Shown: positions 24,663 through 37,723, counted from the stretch's first letter. The stretch is 64,000 nt of DNA from Acanthacorydalis orientalis (GCA_034766995.1 CM068320.1:7970001-8034000); one strand, 5' to 3'. Notes: generated from the letters alone by a model not told the origin. Numbers and translations are program-made.

Positions 24663-25333
24663 TTTTTGAGGGGGGAGGAAGCTATCTTGCTTCCCGGCAC
24701 TTAGACTCGAAGTCCATTATGCCTTCCCTCGACTTGATCAAAGCTACTCGGGAAGTCTCGCTTCCTTCCAGAAACCTATTAGCCTGCCCGAGTTTATAGA
24801 CCCTAGTTCGGCCGCGGTGAGGAAAAACTCCCCAAACCATCGTCGCCTTAAATTGACTCATGCCGGACATTCCGCGAGGAGGTGAATGGCGATTTCGTTG
24901 GCTCCCCACACCATCTACACTTCCCGTCCGTCCTTCGACCTTGTATATGTTCGTGGTAGCTTAGTCTCCCGTGTCCTGTGACAATTCGCACCAGAAGCCG
25001 GGAGAAGGATCTGCCACTTGTATAGATTCTCTTGGCGCAGTCCTTATTTGGGGCCTTGCGTAAGAGTGCCCTAGATTGACGACAACCGTCAATCTTTAGC
25101 CACCATTCTGAGTGTTCTGACTCGATCCACTCCCGAATGGTGCCCTTGGTCCAGCATCTCGCTAGCCCTACGAAGGGCTCTGGCCCCTCCACTGCGGACC
25201 TGGCTCCTAATGAGGCCAGTCTGTCCACTATTTCATTCCCCCGTATGCCCGTATAATCCGGTACCCACAGAAGGTGAACCTCGTCTGGAAAGGCAGTCTG
25301 CCGAGAGCTATCTTGCATTCCAAAACCAACCTG
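24648..25333 (-). mobile_element. 5'-truncated LINE with 12-bp target duplication
   Basis: The element is flanked by TACGTTCAGTTA at 24636-24647 and again, identically, at 25334-25345. On the minus strand it begins inside an RNase H domain and ends in a short CCTAA-type tail, so it is a 5'-truncated target-primed insertion. Local GC content is much higher than in the surroundings, indicating foreign origin and relative youth. RNase H next to the C-terminal Cys-rich motif fits the I, LOA or R1 groups of non-LTR retrotransposons. The insertion lies in hAT-derived sequence. Confidence 0.9.
24682..25318 (-). pseudogene. LINE ORF2 fragment: RNase H and C-terminal Cys motif
   Basis: The frame 24848-25318 encodes VHLLWVPDYTGIRGNEIVDR followed by LASLGA, the RNase H C-terminal motif (family W-V-P-G-H-x-G-I-x-G-N-E-x-A-D); here Asp-Tyr replaces Gly-His and Val replaces Ala. 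It continues with CWTKGTIREWIESEHSEWW, LLVRIVTGHGRLSYHEHI and KCRWCGEPTKSP, the start of the C-x2-C zinc motif after the RNase H domain. A frameshift near 24880 moves the tail to the frame 24682-24909 (MSQFKATMVW, ANRFLEGSETSRVALI), which is the usual end of ORF2. Reverse transcriptase and endonuclease are lost by 5' truncation. It is not functional. Confidence 0.85.
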
Positions 25334-25579
25334 TACGTTCAGTTACTAACTAACAAAAAGACAGTTACTAATAATAATTATCTTTATGTTATTTATTAAT
25401 AACAAATAATGAAATTATTTATTAATCACTATATAAAAAATAACAATGTAAAATTCAGTAACGTATAATTTAGAGAATACATTATGTATTATTTTTTTCA
25501 TTTTACACATTTATACAATTTTCTAAAAATACTTAAAATTTATTGAAATGTTAACAAACCATATAAACTTTTTGTTTTA

Positions 25580-26130
25580 ATTAAAGAAATTGAGTTTACC
25601 ACGCCGCTTTGCAAACGACTTCTTAAAGGTGGAATGATCAATTTTAAGTTGAAGAACAATCTTTCGACGCTGACTTGCGTAGCGAACAAAGCTAAAATAA
25701 CTTTTCCTTATTGTGCCAACTGTGATTTCCACAAGGATTCATTCTTCCAATAATGTAAAAAAAACACGTTTTGGTCCTATCGTTTTTTATTTGCAAACGA
25801 GACTAAGAGAGGACGTATTGTTCCACAAATATTTTCTATATTGTCATAATTAGAAACTCGTTCTGCTTCTAAACAAGCCAATATTAATTCAAAGTGTCAA
25901 CTTCAAGGTCTTTTTGACTTTCCACTAAGTTGTCTTTACATTTATTGGCATTCATGGCTATTTATCATTTTTTTACCATCCTTCAGTAAAGTTTTGTGAG
26001 CAAAGTAATATCTTTTTATCTCTGGACAGGTAATAAAACAATATTGTAACGTGAATCTATAAAAATTTCAAGAAGAAAAGCATCATTATCGAATAAAATT
26101 TCTCTTTCCTCATCATCTCAGAATTAAAAA
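25580..26130 (-). pseudogene. hAT transposase C-terminal (dimerisation) region
   Basis: The minus strand reads FLLEIFIDSRYNIVLL (the family's 'A-x-x-L-D-P-R-Y' motif), further on LHYWKNESLWKSQLAQ, a stop, and then GKVILALFATQVSVERLFFN and LKLIIPPLRSRLQSGVVNSI. The W-K ... V-E-R-x-F-S ... R-x-R-L ... series defines the hAT dimerisation domain that closes the transposase. The catalytic RNase H-like core upstream is not recognisable. In-frame stops and frameshifts show it is dead. Confidence 0.8.
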
Positions 26131-26573
26131 GAGGAACTAATGCAATTTTTGAACTTTTAATCTTGGACTTACACTGTGACCAATTTCATTTTCAAAAAAA
26201 AAGAAAGAACAATAACAAAAATATTGATATTCCACGAAAAAGTAAATGTTTCATAAAGATCAATTTAAACCAGTTTCCACTTTTTATTCGGTTTTGGTTT
26301 CGATTTTTCGTTCTACAAAAATTACAGTTTCGGTGTTGGTTACTGAAATGAAACAATTTTACCGGTTACGATTTCAATTCTTGATATTTACCTATGCCTA
26401 AATCATCGCGTATAACTGTGCTTAGTTGCGTACGTTTATGCTGTAAAAATAAACAGGGAGCTATATACAAATATTTTTAAAACAAAGCAAGCGAAAACCA
26501 TTTAATTCAAACTACATACCATCAGCGAAAATAAATATAAAACTATTTAAAAATACTAAAACACTTGCAAAAA

Positions 26574-26765
26574 CGTACTGTTATTGAATTTCCTACAGCT
26601 GAAAATATGTCACTTACAAATATTCATCTAAAAAATGTTTACGATGATCGTTGTGTAGAAAGATCTACCATAAATCATTAAACAAAAAAAAATTATCTTA
26701 ACAATACCGATTTGAAGGAAGAACATCGTTCAGATAGATCTGTCACAGTAAATGATCAAAACTAT
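26574..26765 (+). pseudogene. Mariner transposase N-terminal HTH fragment
   Basis: A plus-strand frame reads RTVIEFPTAENMSLTNIHLK, then NVYDDRCVERSTINH, then after a shift EEHRSDRSVTVNDQN. This matches the N-terminal helix-turn-helix of one mariner lineage, where 'V-I-E-F-L-T-x-E' is followed by 'Y-G-D-x-x-V-x-x-S-T-V-x-x-W' and an R-S-G-R-P linker (here R-S-D-R-S). Nothing of the catalytic domain follows. It is a third distinct mariner lineage in the window. Confidence 0.65.
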
Positions 26766-28137
26766 TAAATTTGATTTTTTTTATCCATAAATATATATCG
26801 GACTTTTTACACCACATAAATTAAATATTATATTACGAATAAAAAATGGACTTTAAATGCCAAATTAAAGGAAAACAATGACTAGGTTCTAATTCTTGCC
26901 GCATGCTTTTATGACCATTCATCTTTCTATTATCACATATTTTAACCTTTAAAACATGTTTTCATATAAAAAGAAATACTTCAAAAAAAACGATAAAAAA
27001 AAATCTTATACAAGGTGTTCTTAATTTAAAATGTATAAAATAATATTAACACTTAAATATATCTTGTAGGAAATATTAATAAATATAGCTTCTTATTGAG
27101 ATCTTTAAATGTACCATTGTGTTATTTTTCATGAAATATAAAACCATATACATTTTTTTCTATCTCTTAATAAATATACAAAAGTAGCAAAGGTAAAGTA
27201 TACAAACTAGAACGATTATAGATGTATTTATTATTATCTTAGTTATTCTCAAATCCCTTTTGCACTAAAAATGTCTTAATATATATTAAGTAACTCCTAA
27301 ATTTATATGAATATTCAAATAGTTATCATCGACATTCTTAAAAAGGTATTTAAAGGGAAAAAACTATAATATAACCTTGACATTTTCAAACGAAAAATAT
27401 GCCAATCGTAACTTTTATTAAATAATTAAGTGATTAATTTAATTCCAAGTAATAAATATAAATATTAGTTTTAAAAGATTATTTAAATAATTCTGTAAAA
27501 TCTATTTATTTCCCTAGTCATTAACTCGTAATAAATCATGTTCATAAGTAAACAAACCGAGCAAAAAATATTCCACCACGTCCTTTTATAAACAGTCTAA
27601 AATTATGTACGTTTGCTTACATAAATCAAATTTTTTCCAGTAATTTATACAATACCTACATCATAAATAACTCAACGAGTCTACCACATAATAAAAAAGA
27701 ACACATTTCTACTGAAATTTCCATTTGGGCCGTACATCTAACTATTCCTTTTTCACACAATCGTACAAACGTTAAAACAAACTGAATATACCCGACAGAC
27801 TGTAGCTAATGTGACAACAAAGCACATTCATCAGGTGAGATTATAATAAACTATTTAACAAGGGTGGGACGTCATAGGGACCGGAGGCTCTCGTGCGTTA
27901 TCGCGGGAGTGATAAAATCTGACAGGGTGGAGCGCACTACCATAATGTCACGCTAATGTTTTGCTTATTCACATGAGGATTTGATGAGCTCTCGATGCGA
28001 TAATCGATGTTGAACAATGTCAACAAATTGTATGTTGATTGTGACGAATTGTAGATCCTGACCTGGGATCTCGGATTGAAATAATTCTGTCAATGTCCGT
28101 TTTTATTCGTTTTAATTAATTGGCCATTTTTCGAAAG

Positions 28138-28139
<2 letters not shown>

Positions 28140-28226
<87 letters not shown>
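28140..28226. repeat. (TA)n microsatellite
   Basis: TA run with one TACATGTATA interruption near 28191-28200. Confidence 0.95.
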
Positions 28227-28233
<7 letters not shown>

Positions 28234-28454
28234 ACATTTACATCTGTAAATATTTAATTGAAATATAATTTCTCTGCTCTGCTATCAATTAACAATTAAT
28301 CGATATAAAATAATTCACATTTGAATACAAACCTGTTACAAACGATTACATGTGTACACATGCATTATTGACCTTTAATGTTTATTTAATACATTAAATA
28401 CACGGAAATTAGTTTTAATATGATGTATTAAAATTAATATGAGTTACGCTTTCA

Positions 28455-28458
<4 letters not shown>

Positions 28459-28526
<68 letters not shown>
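28459..28526. repeat. (TA)n microsatellite
   Basis: Pure TA run of about 65 bp, responsible for the I-Y repeat peptide read across it. Confidence 0.95.
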
Positions 28527-28531
<5 letters not shown>

Positions 28532-29566
28532 GACAAGTTTAATATTCTAATGTCATTTTATAAAGATAAACAAATTAAACTAAAAATAATTTGCTTAGAA
28601 TCTATTAGGGCTCTTCGTTTTATGTGTAAGGAACAGCCTACGTTACGCTATTAGTCAAAATGAATAAACGACACATCTATTCGAAAAGTTAATTTTTGTT
28701 GGTTTGGTCTGTCAATTGCTTCTATGGTCTTAAATGTTCTTTATAAAATATTATTATCAAAATTATTTTTTTTATCTTTTTCTATGAAATTTAAGTCGAT
28801 TTCTTGCTTTAAGTTAATGCACACAAACTACAAATTAGTTAAAAATTATTTACAAATTTCCAATAATTCGATATACAAATATATTAGGAGTTTCTCGATA
28901 GCGGCATGATATGCACACAATCTAAGACTTATTATACTCTAATTCTAGTATATATTTGTTTCTATGCACTTGTTTAGATTTAAAACATCTATCCATAAAT
29001 CTATATCAACAATTTTCCAACTTTTATAGAGACAACCATAATTAACAAACATTTACGTATTGTCAACAATGAATAATATATTGACAATAATCGTGCTTAT
29101 GTTATTTACTTATAAGCAGCAAAAATTTATTTGCTTTTGAAACGAAGAGCCTTGATCGACGCGTTGCAACTAATCGACATAAATAGAACATATATATGTA
29201 ATATTACAGTGTTATAAGTTTACTACAAACCTTTAGTAGCACATATATTTTTCATTTATTAGTTAAATACATTGCGACGATATGAGTGTTTAAACGAATT
29301 ATTTATTACTCAAGATAATTGCATAAGAAAGAACCCGTCGTAATAGTGTTTATAAAAAATTAAAAAATATGTATTTTTGATATCTGTACTAAATTCCCGA
29401 TTTATGGTTATCGTCACAAAATAATATTTTTCTTCATAAAAACAGTTTGCAAGACCTGTCAATTCGTACAAAATATCACAGAATTATACCTCAAAATTAA
29501 TACATTTTAACTTCTTTAATTTTTCGTCCTCAAAATTATAATTATTTAATTTAAATATTCCATATT

Positions 29567-30110
<544 letters not shown>

Positions 30111-30129
30111 TATATATAAATATATACAT

Positions 30130-30530
30130 ATATATAATCTTCTGTCAATCCACTACTGTATAAAGGCCTCTTCTGTGATTTTCCATTTTGTACAATTGAA
30201 TGCCTCTCTTTTTCACTAATTTACAATAAAATTGTTAATTTTATTTCTTATCCCACTTGTTCATTGGGACTTTTCTTGGTCTTTTTATATTTCTTTATTC
30301 CCAGTTAATAATTTCTGTTGTCCATCGGTTGCCTTCTCTTCTTGAAACATACCTCACTCATTTTCATTTCAGACTCTTTACAATTCTTATTACATCTGTG
30401 ACTCCTATCTATTTTCATATCCATTCTACTCTTTTCCTGTCTCTTCTTGTTGTTCTTAGCATGCATCTTTCCATACTTCTCTGTGTTGTTTAGAGTCTTT
30501 AAATGATTTTGGCGTAAAGCACCCATAACT
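30130..30530 (-). pseudogene. RTE-type LINE 3' fragment
   Basis: The minus strand, in shifting frames, reads LRQNHLKTLNNTE, MLRTTRRDRKRVEW, IGVTDVIRIVKSLK, VRYVSRREGNRWTTEIINWE and RPRKVPMNKWD. This is the well-known C-terminal part of RTE-like LINE ORFs (family 'M-L-G-I-T-x-x-D-R-x-R-N-x-x-I-R-...-K-W-x-W-A-G-H-V-x-R-...-R-W'). The short tail toward 30130 resembles the element's 3' UTR. Several stops and one frameshift are present, and a key Trp of the 'W-x-W-A-G-H' motif is lost. It lies immediately next to the Tigger-like MITE. Confidence 0.65.
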
Positions 30531-30951
30531 AACATTTCAAAAATGAAAAACAAATCTTCTTGATTAAATCTAATTTCAAAATTTTTAAATAAAAAAGTGA
30601 AAATTAAAGATATTTAAAGTTTTATCTTTTTCTCCTCTATCAGTACTGATTACATTATTAATGGTCTCCGCAGAAAAGTCACTAACTAAATATTTTTTAT
30701 ATTTTAAAATTTCCAAAAAAGCAAATGTAATTTTTATACTTAAATACATTCTCTAATTTATATTTTATTCTTCTATTAGTTCTCATTAACTTTTAATTTA
30801 TATTTATATACAAAATTTAATTATGTGGACCTGTCACGATACAATGGTTATTCCGACTAAATTCGGTTTTATAAATTCATTCTATTTTCAGCTCACAATC
30901 CACAAAAAATATTCTGATGACAAATGTTCAATAAATCATTTTCGACAGTTT

Positions 30952-31011
30952 TTTATGCATCTTTCGATGGCGCTCTGAAGATAATGATATCATCATCGAA
31001 ATGCGCATAAA
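30952..31011 (+). repeat. Hairpin motif copy A (CTGANGAT-N12-ATCGAAATGCG)
   Basis: CTGAAGA (30975-30981) is followed by an imperfect hairpin GATAATGATATCATCATC and CGAAATGCGCATAAA. TTTATGC upstream (30952-30958) can pair with GCATAAA (31005-31011). The same framework occurs at 35551-35581 (minus) and 45004-45040 (plus) with the same 18-nt distance from GAT to ATC. Confidence 0.6.
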
Positions 31012-34000
31012 CAATAATCAAAAATGATTCATAATGATTTCTAAACATTTTTTACGAGATATTTTTTTTGTGGTTTGTTAATAGTTTCACGTTTTGTAGG
31101 AGAAAATAATTAATATGTAAAATTGAAATATTTAAATGTAGTCTGATAATTTATTGATCTTTTTAATATATTATCCATTTTAAACAAAATTTTCAAAACA
31201 TTTAACCTATAAAAACATATTCATTCTACTCAATAAAATGTAATTATGGCGTTTTAAAGAGTAATAAATATAATCAATAGATCTCACCGTTACTTTATAC
31301 GGTTTACAATAAAACCTCTATTTGTTTTGTACATGCTTCAAAAATCAGATTAAGTAAATCGTTTTAATTGCGTATGTGATCTTTATGAATTATTATTTAA
31401 AAAGTGTATTTTATGATTATATTCATATCAGTAAAAAGTTTAAAAAAGGTAATCGTTTATTTTTAAAAATTGTTTATTTTTTGTAGAATTAAAATTTGTA
31501 CAATTAATATTTTTTTTATATATTAGTGACATTAAAATCTTTTCTGGTTATTTATAATATGATTCTATATGAACTGGATAAATAAAATCGACTATTTATA
31601 TATTCTGTATCGTACTTTTAACAAAATATCGTATATCTTATAAAAATCTTAATAAACTTTATGAATATGTTTCAAACAAATTTCGTTTGATCAGAAGTTC
31701 TCTTAATTTATGTGTTTTAATTAATGTAGCGCACCAAATATTTTATTCATTAAAGTATCGTAATATACTTAATCTCAAATTAGAATTTATAATTTTTAGC
31801 AACTTTTCGTGCTAATCTGTTATAATTATTTCATGTATATACATATTAGTTATATTTTATTGCTTCAGTGATGACATTTTATTATCTGCGCTCTATAAAA
31901 CAATAAAACTGATGTATTTTTCATTTTGATAAATACATCTCTCGCGGAAATTGTTCGACAATTAAAAAATTCAAGTTCTACCGTTAATAAAATACATACA
32001 GCTCGAATGATGAATTCATTCGCGCTGTCGCTTGAAAATTACCATCCATTCATAACAAAATTTTTATATTTTTCTATATTCAGATGAAACATAATTTTCT
32101 CTCGTGACAAAGTACAAAATTGCTATCATTATCTTGACATCCCAATTGTCATCCTTGTCATTTTCCGCACCAATTTCACGACACATTTTCATTTGTATTG
32201 ATTAATAACGTTCGCCAAAAACTGTCGCGTCTTCTATCGTCGCTGTCGACATTTTTCGGAATTTTGAAACTCGTCAGATTTGCAGCTGGTCCCGATACAC
32301 CGAAACATAAAATCTATTACCACAATGACCCTAATGACGAATTATCAACTCGTGACTCGATGGGCAATGATAATTCATCTTCTGTACGTATTTCTGTCCT
32401 TCTTTTACACATCGACGTTCGTTTCGTCCTCATCGCACACCGCATACCGCATCGCGAAGGAATGAGCAAGCGCTTGATTCAAAAAGGAAGTAGGTCAATA
32501 GACAGATGAAAGAGTAAATAAATTACAGGCAGACTTGAAGTGATTTTCCACAGTGCAGTTGTGTGCTGTACTTAATATTTCAATTTATAATAATTCTTGT
32601 TTCAGTAGCGTCTAATTTCAATTACAATGAGATAAAATGTTCAATAAATAAACTTGAAATTACATTAAATGTCTAATTTACAACAGCCTTGTGATATTAT
32701 CAGAATTTTCAGTTGATTTTAAACATGACGGCTTCATATATTTTACTTAATTTTAATTAATAACAATTTTTCTTGCAGACTCGAAAATGTATTTTTGTAC
32801 AATGCATTCACTCTATCACTTGTTATGTTCAATTTGACTTAGCAGATAATTTTTTGTACACATAATTTTTTAAACTTGAACTCAACAATTCAACAATAAT
32901 AGTTTTGAGGTTATCTGTTCAATTGTTTTTTTTATTATGTACTCACTTTAAAACAAAGCATAAAAATTGAATAAGATGAAGAGATCGAAAAGGTTTCATT
33001 TCGATTTAGTTTTTTTTATTTACTGAAGCATTTCTACAACGTAGAACATCACATTCTCTTTTTATAATAAAATATCGTTATTTTTAAAATCTTCAATAAA
33101 ATAGATATATATTTTTCACCAAACATTTCACTAAGCCATTCCAATTGTTTTCAATACACTATTATAATGAGCATGGGTTTTTAATCACCAATCTTATATT
33201 CAGTTCGTTACACTCTGTCTGAAATCGTTTTCTAAAAACTAATAACAGAATATTTTAGATATTAAAAATATTATATTAGTATAATATTTTATTTATTATC
33301 TATATTTTTGGAATTTTTTATAAATGCCATCCTTGCACGACAACAAATATAATACTATAACACAAATAGAAAAATATCTCAAATACTAATGTTAAGACAC
33401 GCATTTGGACATTACAAGTAGGTAGGAAAGAAGGATGTCAATTATTGTCAAGAATGAATAAAGCGATTACATATGTTTGACTATAACTGTAAATATAGAT
33501 GTCAGAAGTATACCTATAAACATCTACATTACAAAAAATATATAAACATATTCAATGAAATGCTTCATCGAAGATCAATGCATACAAACTCATTTTGACA
33601 ACGTCAAGCGAACATTTTTTTCATAAGTGTTTTTAATTATACAGGACATTTTTTTAATAAAATAAATAATGGGAATGAAATGCGATTATTAATCATTTTT
33701 CAAATAATTGTTTCCAACTATTCAACTTCATTTGTATGAAAGTATATTTATAGTGGAAAGTGAGTGTTAGTATCAGTTGTAATTGGAACAATGTTATTTA
33801 TAATTTATACATGTATTGTAACATGTTATAATTGATAACAGTAAATATCATTTACGCAATAGAATATTAGTTGATAAATTCATTATGGTTATTTTTACTC
33901 AATTATTCAAATTCCAGTAAAGAATCATTTTTGAATTACGACTTTTATTGTTATATGTTATATTAAAATAAATGTATGTTTGTGATACATAGCTTAATTA

Positions 34001-35550
34001 TTAAATCTTTATATCAAATCGTAAACTTTTCCACATTACTACTTGAAAAAAACAAGTATCCATTTTAACATCAACTCTAAAAGAATATTCTTTTTCTTAA
34101 TATGATAAAATAATTTTATTTCGTTTCCAGACCTTTAAACCAAAATAATAACCGATCAGAAAATTAAATAATGAGAATTAGAACCAAATTTTTTAAAAAA
34201 AAACAACTGTAGAAATGTATGTTTCTATAAAAGAGGTAATTCTTTCTTGTATCTTTGAAAAAAACTGGAATAAATCTGTCGAAATTTATTATAATTAATA
34301 TGATATAATTTAATTACAAATTTTCCAATTATCACTAGATAATGAACCATTCTATTCACACCACTATTAAATTTGTGTTGACATATTACTAATTCCATCT
34401 TAAAAAAAATCACTCTATATAATACTTGTAACTTTGTCTAACCTTCTACAACAATAAATAATTTTTGTATTTATCTAACTATATTAAATAATAAAGAATG
34501 TAATATTTCAATTTTATCTTAATTTAACCTAAAAATCGTTTGAAATAATTTTCAATGCCAATAAAATCCTTTATTAAGTTTTTGAAATTACTTACTATCA
34601 TGAAATAGAATTAATAATGAAAAGGAAAGGTTGTTGTTTTATTAAACAGAAAATATTTCGTAAGAAAGTAAAACATGAATATATTTCAACAATGTTTAAC
34701 AAATTTAATTAAACTGTTATTTGTTTCTATTTTAAGTTTATCGTGAAATTTAAACTTCTCAAAAGTAAATGACAACAGACCGAGTAATTAAAAACGTGAC
34801 ATACTTTTAATGTTCAGATATAATTTCTCAAAAAGAAAAAGTTTAGTGCAAGTTAATGAAATTACTCACTTTGTAATTACCATTTACGAAACTATTTAAT
34901 TTATACCGGTATTTATTCTATTTCTCGTATTTTATTCTAATTGTTTTTCTTCGTTATTTGTTTTAAAGAAAAATCTCTATACAAAACAAACATTTATACC
35001 TTATTGAGTTAACTTATTTTATTTTGGATCTATTTTCTCATTTTTCTGTAATATAAACTCACTATAAACTACAATTGAATTATAAATAACAGAAACTATC
35101 ATGTAAGGCTCACTTATATGGTATGATAAAAAAATATATAACTATTTAAGCACAACGATTATCTAATGTGAATATAGAAACGAGCAAAATTAAAAAAAAA
35201 TAATTTCCATTTAAAAATTTATATTAAATTTAGTTTCACTGTTCATGTCAATTAAATTAAAAAAATATTCAATCAAATTTCCTTAAAACTAAACAAAATT
35301 CATCATTTCATCTAACCGCAAAAATACATGGTATCTTAGGTCCTCCAGTTTTTTTTTTATTCTTTGACTTATTTAATATTATTTAAATACATTTGAAAGT
35401 CTCTTTATTCATACACAGATGAGTTAAAATAATATATGTTAAATTTTACATGAAACAGAATATTTATAACCATAAAATAAAAATAAAATATTAATACAGT
35501 TTCACAAATGAATTATTTTTTCATCTCACAGTTTTTAATTGTTACTTCTA
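31012..35550. other. AT-rich stretch with one possible exon
   Basis: No named element is seen. A locally GC-richer segment (32150-32530) holds a 103-codon open frame and possible splice sites, annotated separately. The rest is A/T-run sequence without long open frames. Confidence 0.5.
32286..32383 (+). CDS. Possible internal exon, 98 nt, unknown protein
   Basis: A plus-strand open frame (part of one running 32198-32509) is bounded by an acceptor-like TTTGCAG ending at 32285 and a strong donor-like GTACGT starting at 32384. The peptide between them includes GPDTPKHKIYYHNDPNDELS, with a charged, non-repetitive composition unlike the I/K/N/Y noise of the surroundings. I do not recognise the protein. 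The base composition is less AT-rich than neighbouring DNA. It could be chance, or a fragment of an unidentified repeat. No other exon of the same gene was identified nearby. Confidence 0.22.
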
Positions 35551-35581
35551 CGCATTTCGATGAGGATTCCAATATCGCCAG
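35551..35581 (-). repeat. Hairpin motif copy C
   Basis: On the minus strand CTGGCGAT, twelve bases, then ATCGAAATGCG. GAT and ATC are exactly 18 nt apart end to end, as in the copies at 31.0 and 45.0 kb, although the interior differs. A weaker TATCGAAATGAAC occurs on the plus strand near 35695. Confidence 0.5.
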
Positions 35582-35908
35582 AGCAGCAAGGTATAAAAAA
35601 ATCTAATCTAATAAAGTACAGAAAAAAATTAAATTATTTTTTTCTCTGCCTTGGCACTTTGTGGATGATCTTATGATAAATAATTAATGTCACTATCGAA
35701 ATGAACATCAGCAGAAATCAGTCGATCATAATTTATTGGACTTTTTTGAAAAAAAATGTTGAGGGATGAAAAGGAATTCGTGCTTGAAGGTTAATTTACT
35801 CACAGCGTTAGAACTGCACAGTGTACATTTTAATATAAAATATTATTTTACTTACATTAATTCATGTAATCATTAATTATAATACTATCATAATATTGCA
35901 GTATATTA

Positions 35909-36329
35909 CAATGATGGGAAAACTGTGGCTCGCGAGCATCATGCGGCCACCAAAACTATTCTGTGCGTCTCCTAAGACAATACTGGGTTTCATTGCCTTT
36001 CTTTCTAAACTTTTATATTAATAATCTACAGTATTATAACATGTAGACCTACCAATATTAAAATATTTTATATATAAACGGTAATTCACATTATCTTTTC
36101 AAACATCCATATGCACTTTGTGTCCAAACTGCTATTTAAGGTTACTCTACGGTTATGGACGATCCTTACAAAAGATATGAAACTAAACAAGTTTGTTAAT
36201 TAAGACTTACTGAATGCAATAAAACCAAATTCGGAAAGAGTGAGGGTGAGGATGTGGCTCTTGAACATTTTAATATGTATGAAAAGTATTATATGTGGCT
36301 GTTATTATCGAAGAAGTCCCCCACCCCTG
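35909..36329. mobile_element. hAT MITE with perfect 8-bp target duplication
   Basis: A 421-bp element flanked by GTATATTA at 35901-35908 and 36330-36337. The ends are inverted and imperfect: left CAATGATGGGAAAACTGTGG, right (other strand) CAGGGGTGGGGGACTTC. The 'aaactgtggctcgcgagc'-like start and 'cccacccctg' finish are typical of hAT non-autonomous elements in animal genomes, and 8-bp duplications are diagnostic of hAT. It has no coding capacity. Confidence 0.85.
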
Positions 36330-37301
36330 GTATATTACATCCGTTTCTATATTATATATAATCTGAGAAGATATAAAGATGGTAGAAATTAACAGAGTAA
36401 AAATAGAATGATAAACCTGTTTTAATTTAGTAGATTTACTTTCAGGCATATAATTAAATGATTATTAAAAGATAGATAATTATAAGTATTATAATTTGTG
36501 GCAATAATCACTGAACTGTATGCTTATTTGTTAGTTTTGTTTCACTAAATTTTTAATCGGCACTTTACACATGATTATAAAATTGTAAGTATTGAATCCA
36601 AAAGAAAACCGATATACTTCCGCCTAAACAATGTGCAATCGCATTCAGTAATATTTTATAATATATATGAAAATATAATAATAATATATTCATAAAAATG
36701 TGCACTGTTACAAATGCATAAAAATGTACTAATTAATATAATTTTTCTCATCATTAACCACAAAAAAAATTTCAGCTCACAAATATTCAATACACAGAAA
36801 ATCAGATTTTTCTGTACCTTGAAACTCTCATCAACATGCATATAATCAATAGTCAATAATTATTAATTTAATACTTTTGATCACGAAAATTGTTTGTGTT
36901 TTGTGAAATAAAAAAATAATTCATTTCTGAAAATAATTTCAGCCACAAAACCGGAATTCTGTTGTGAGTAAAGAAATATGATGAAAAATATATGTTGTTC
37001 TAATAAAATTTCAAAAATAAGTATTGATTAACCAAAAACAAACTAACATTACATTTATTCACAAATCTTAAATGACTTTTAGTAACAATAATAATATAAC
37101 CCATTTTATCTAACTCGCAGAACTTTGTACAAATAATTGTCAACAATTTTCTTAGTCACCTATTCTGTCTTCTCTTACTTGCAATTAGGTACAAAATATG
37201 TACACATCTGCCTTTTGAACGGCTTATAAGTGATAATTTTCTACCCATGGTTAGAGAGTTAGTTGATGTCTATTCTTGTTACAAAATTTTTGCTCTAACT
37301 A

Positions 37302-37442
<141 letters not shown>

Positions 37443-37656
37443 TGAACAACAACCGACTGAATTTCAGTAATTCTCAATTAAATTTATGTGAATTGCTCGT
37501 TCATTCTACTATAATTTCAATCTGACCACATCGTTTTATAGCTAAACCAATCCGATATAGCAATTCTTACAAGTAATTAAGTACGTAACTTTCTGCACAT
37601 TTCGTTTTGTTGTGTCCATTGGCGTCGCGAAGTTTTATTTGTATATTTTTTTATAT

Positions 37657-37660
<4 letters not shown>

Positions 37661-37711
<51 letters not shown>

Positions 37712-37723
37712 ATATATATATAA

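Larger units (their letters stand above)
24530..26400 (-). mobile_element. hAT transposon relic
   Basis: The minus strand of 25580-26130 encodes the end of an hAT transposase. Similar subterminal sequences rich in TTTCGGTTTCG-like words occur near both ends (24540-24630 and 26285-26345) in direct orientation. The exact ends were not found and the stated limits are approximate. A LINE has inserted at 24648-25333 inside the 3' flank, so the hAT element is older. Confidence 0.55.

Noticed and set aside
28439..28654. Open frame reading a long I-Y repeat
   Set aside because: It is a translation of a (TA)n microsatellite. The same applies to frames at 29546-29770, 37295-37477, 37612-37857, 40380-40565, 42138-42413 and 55770-55964.
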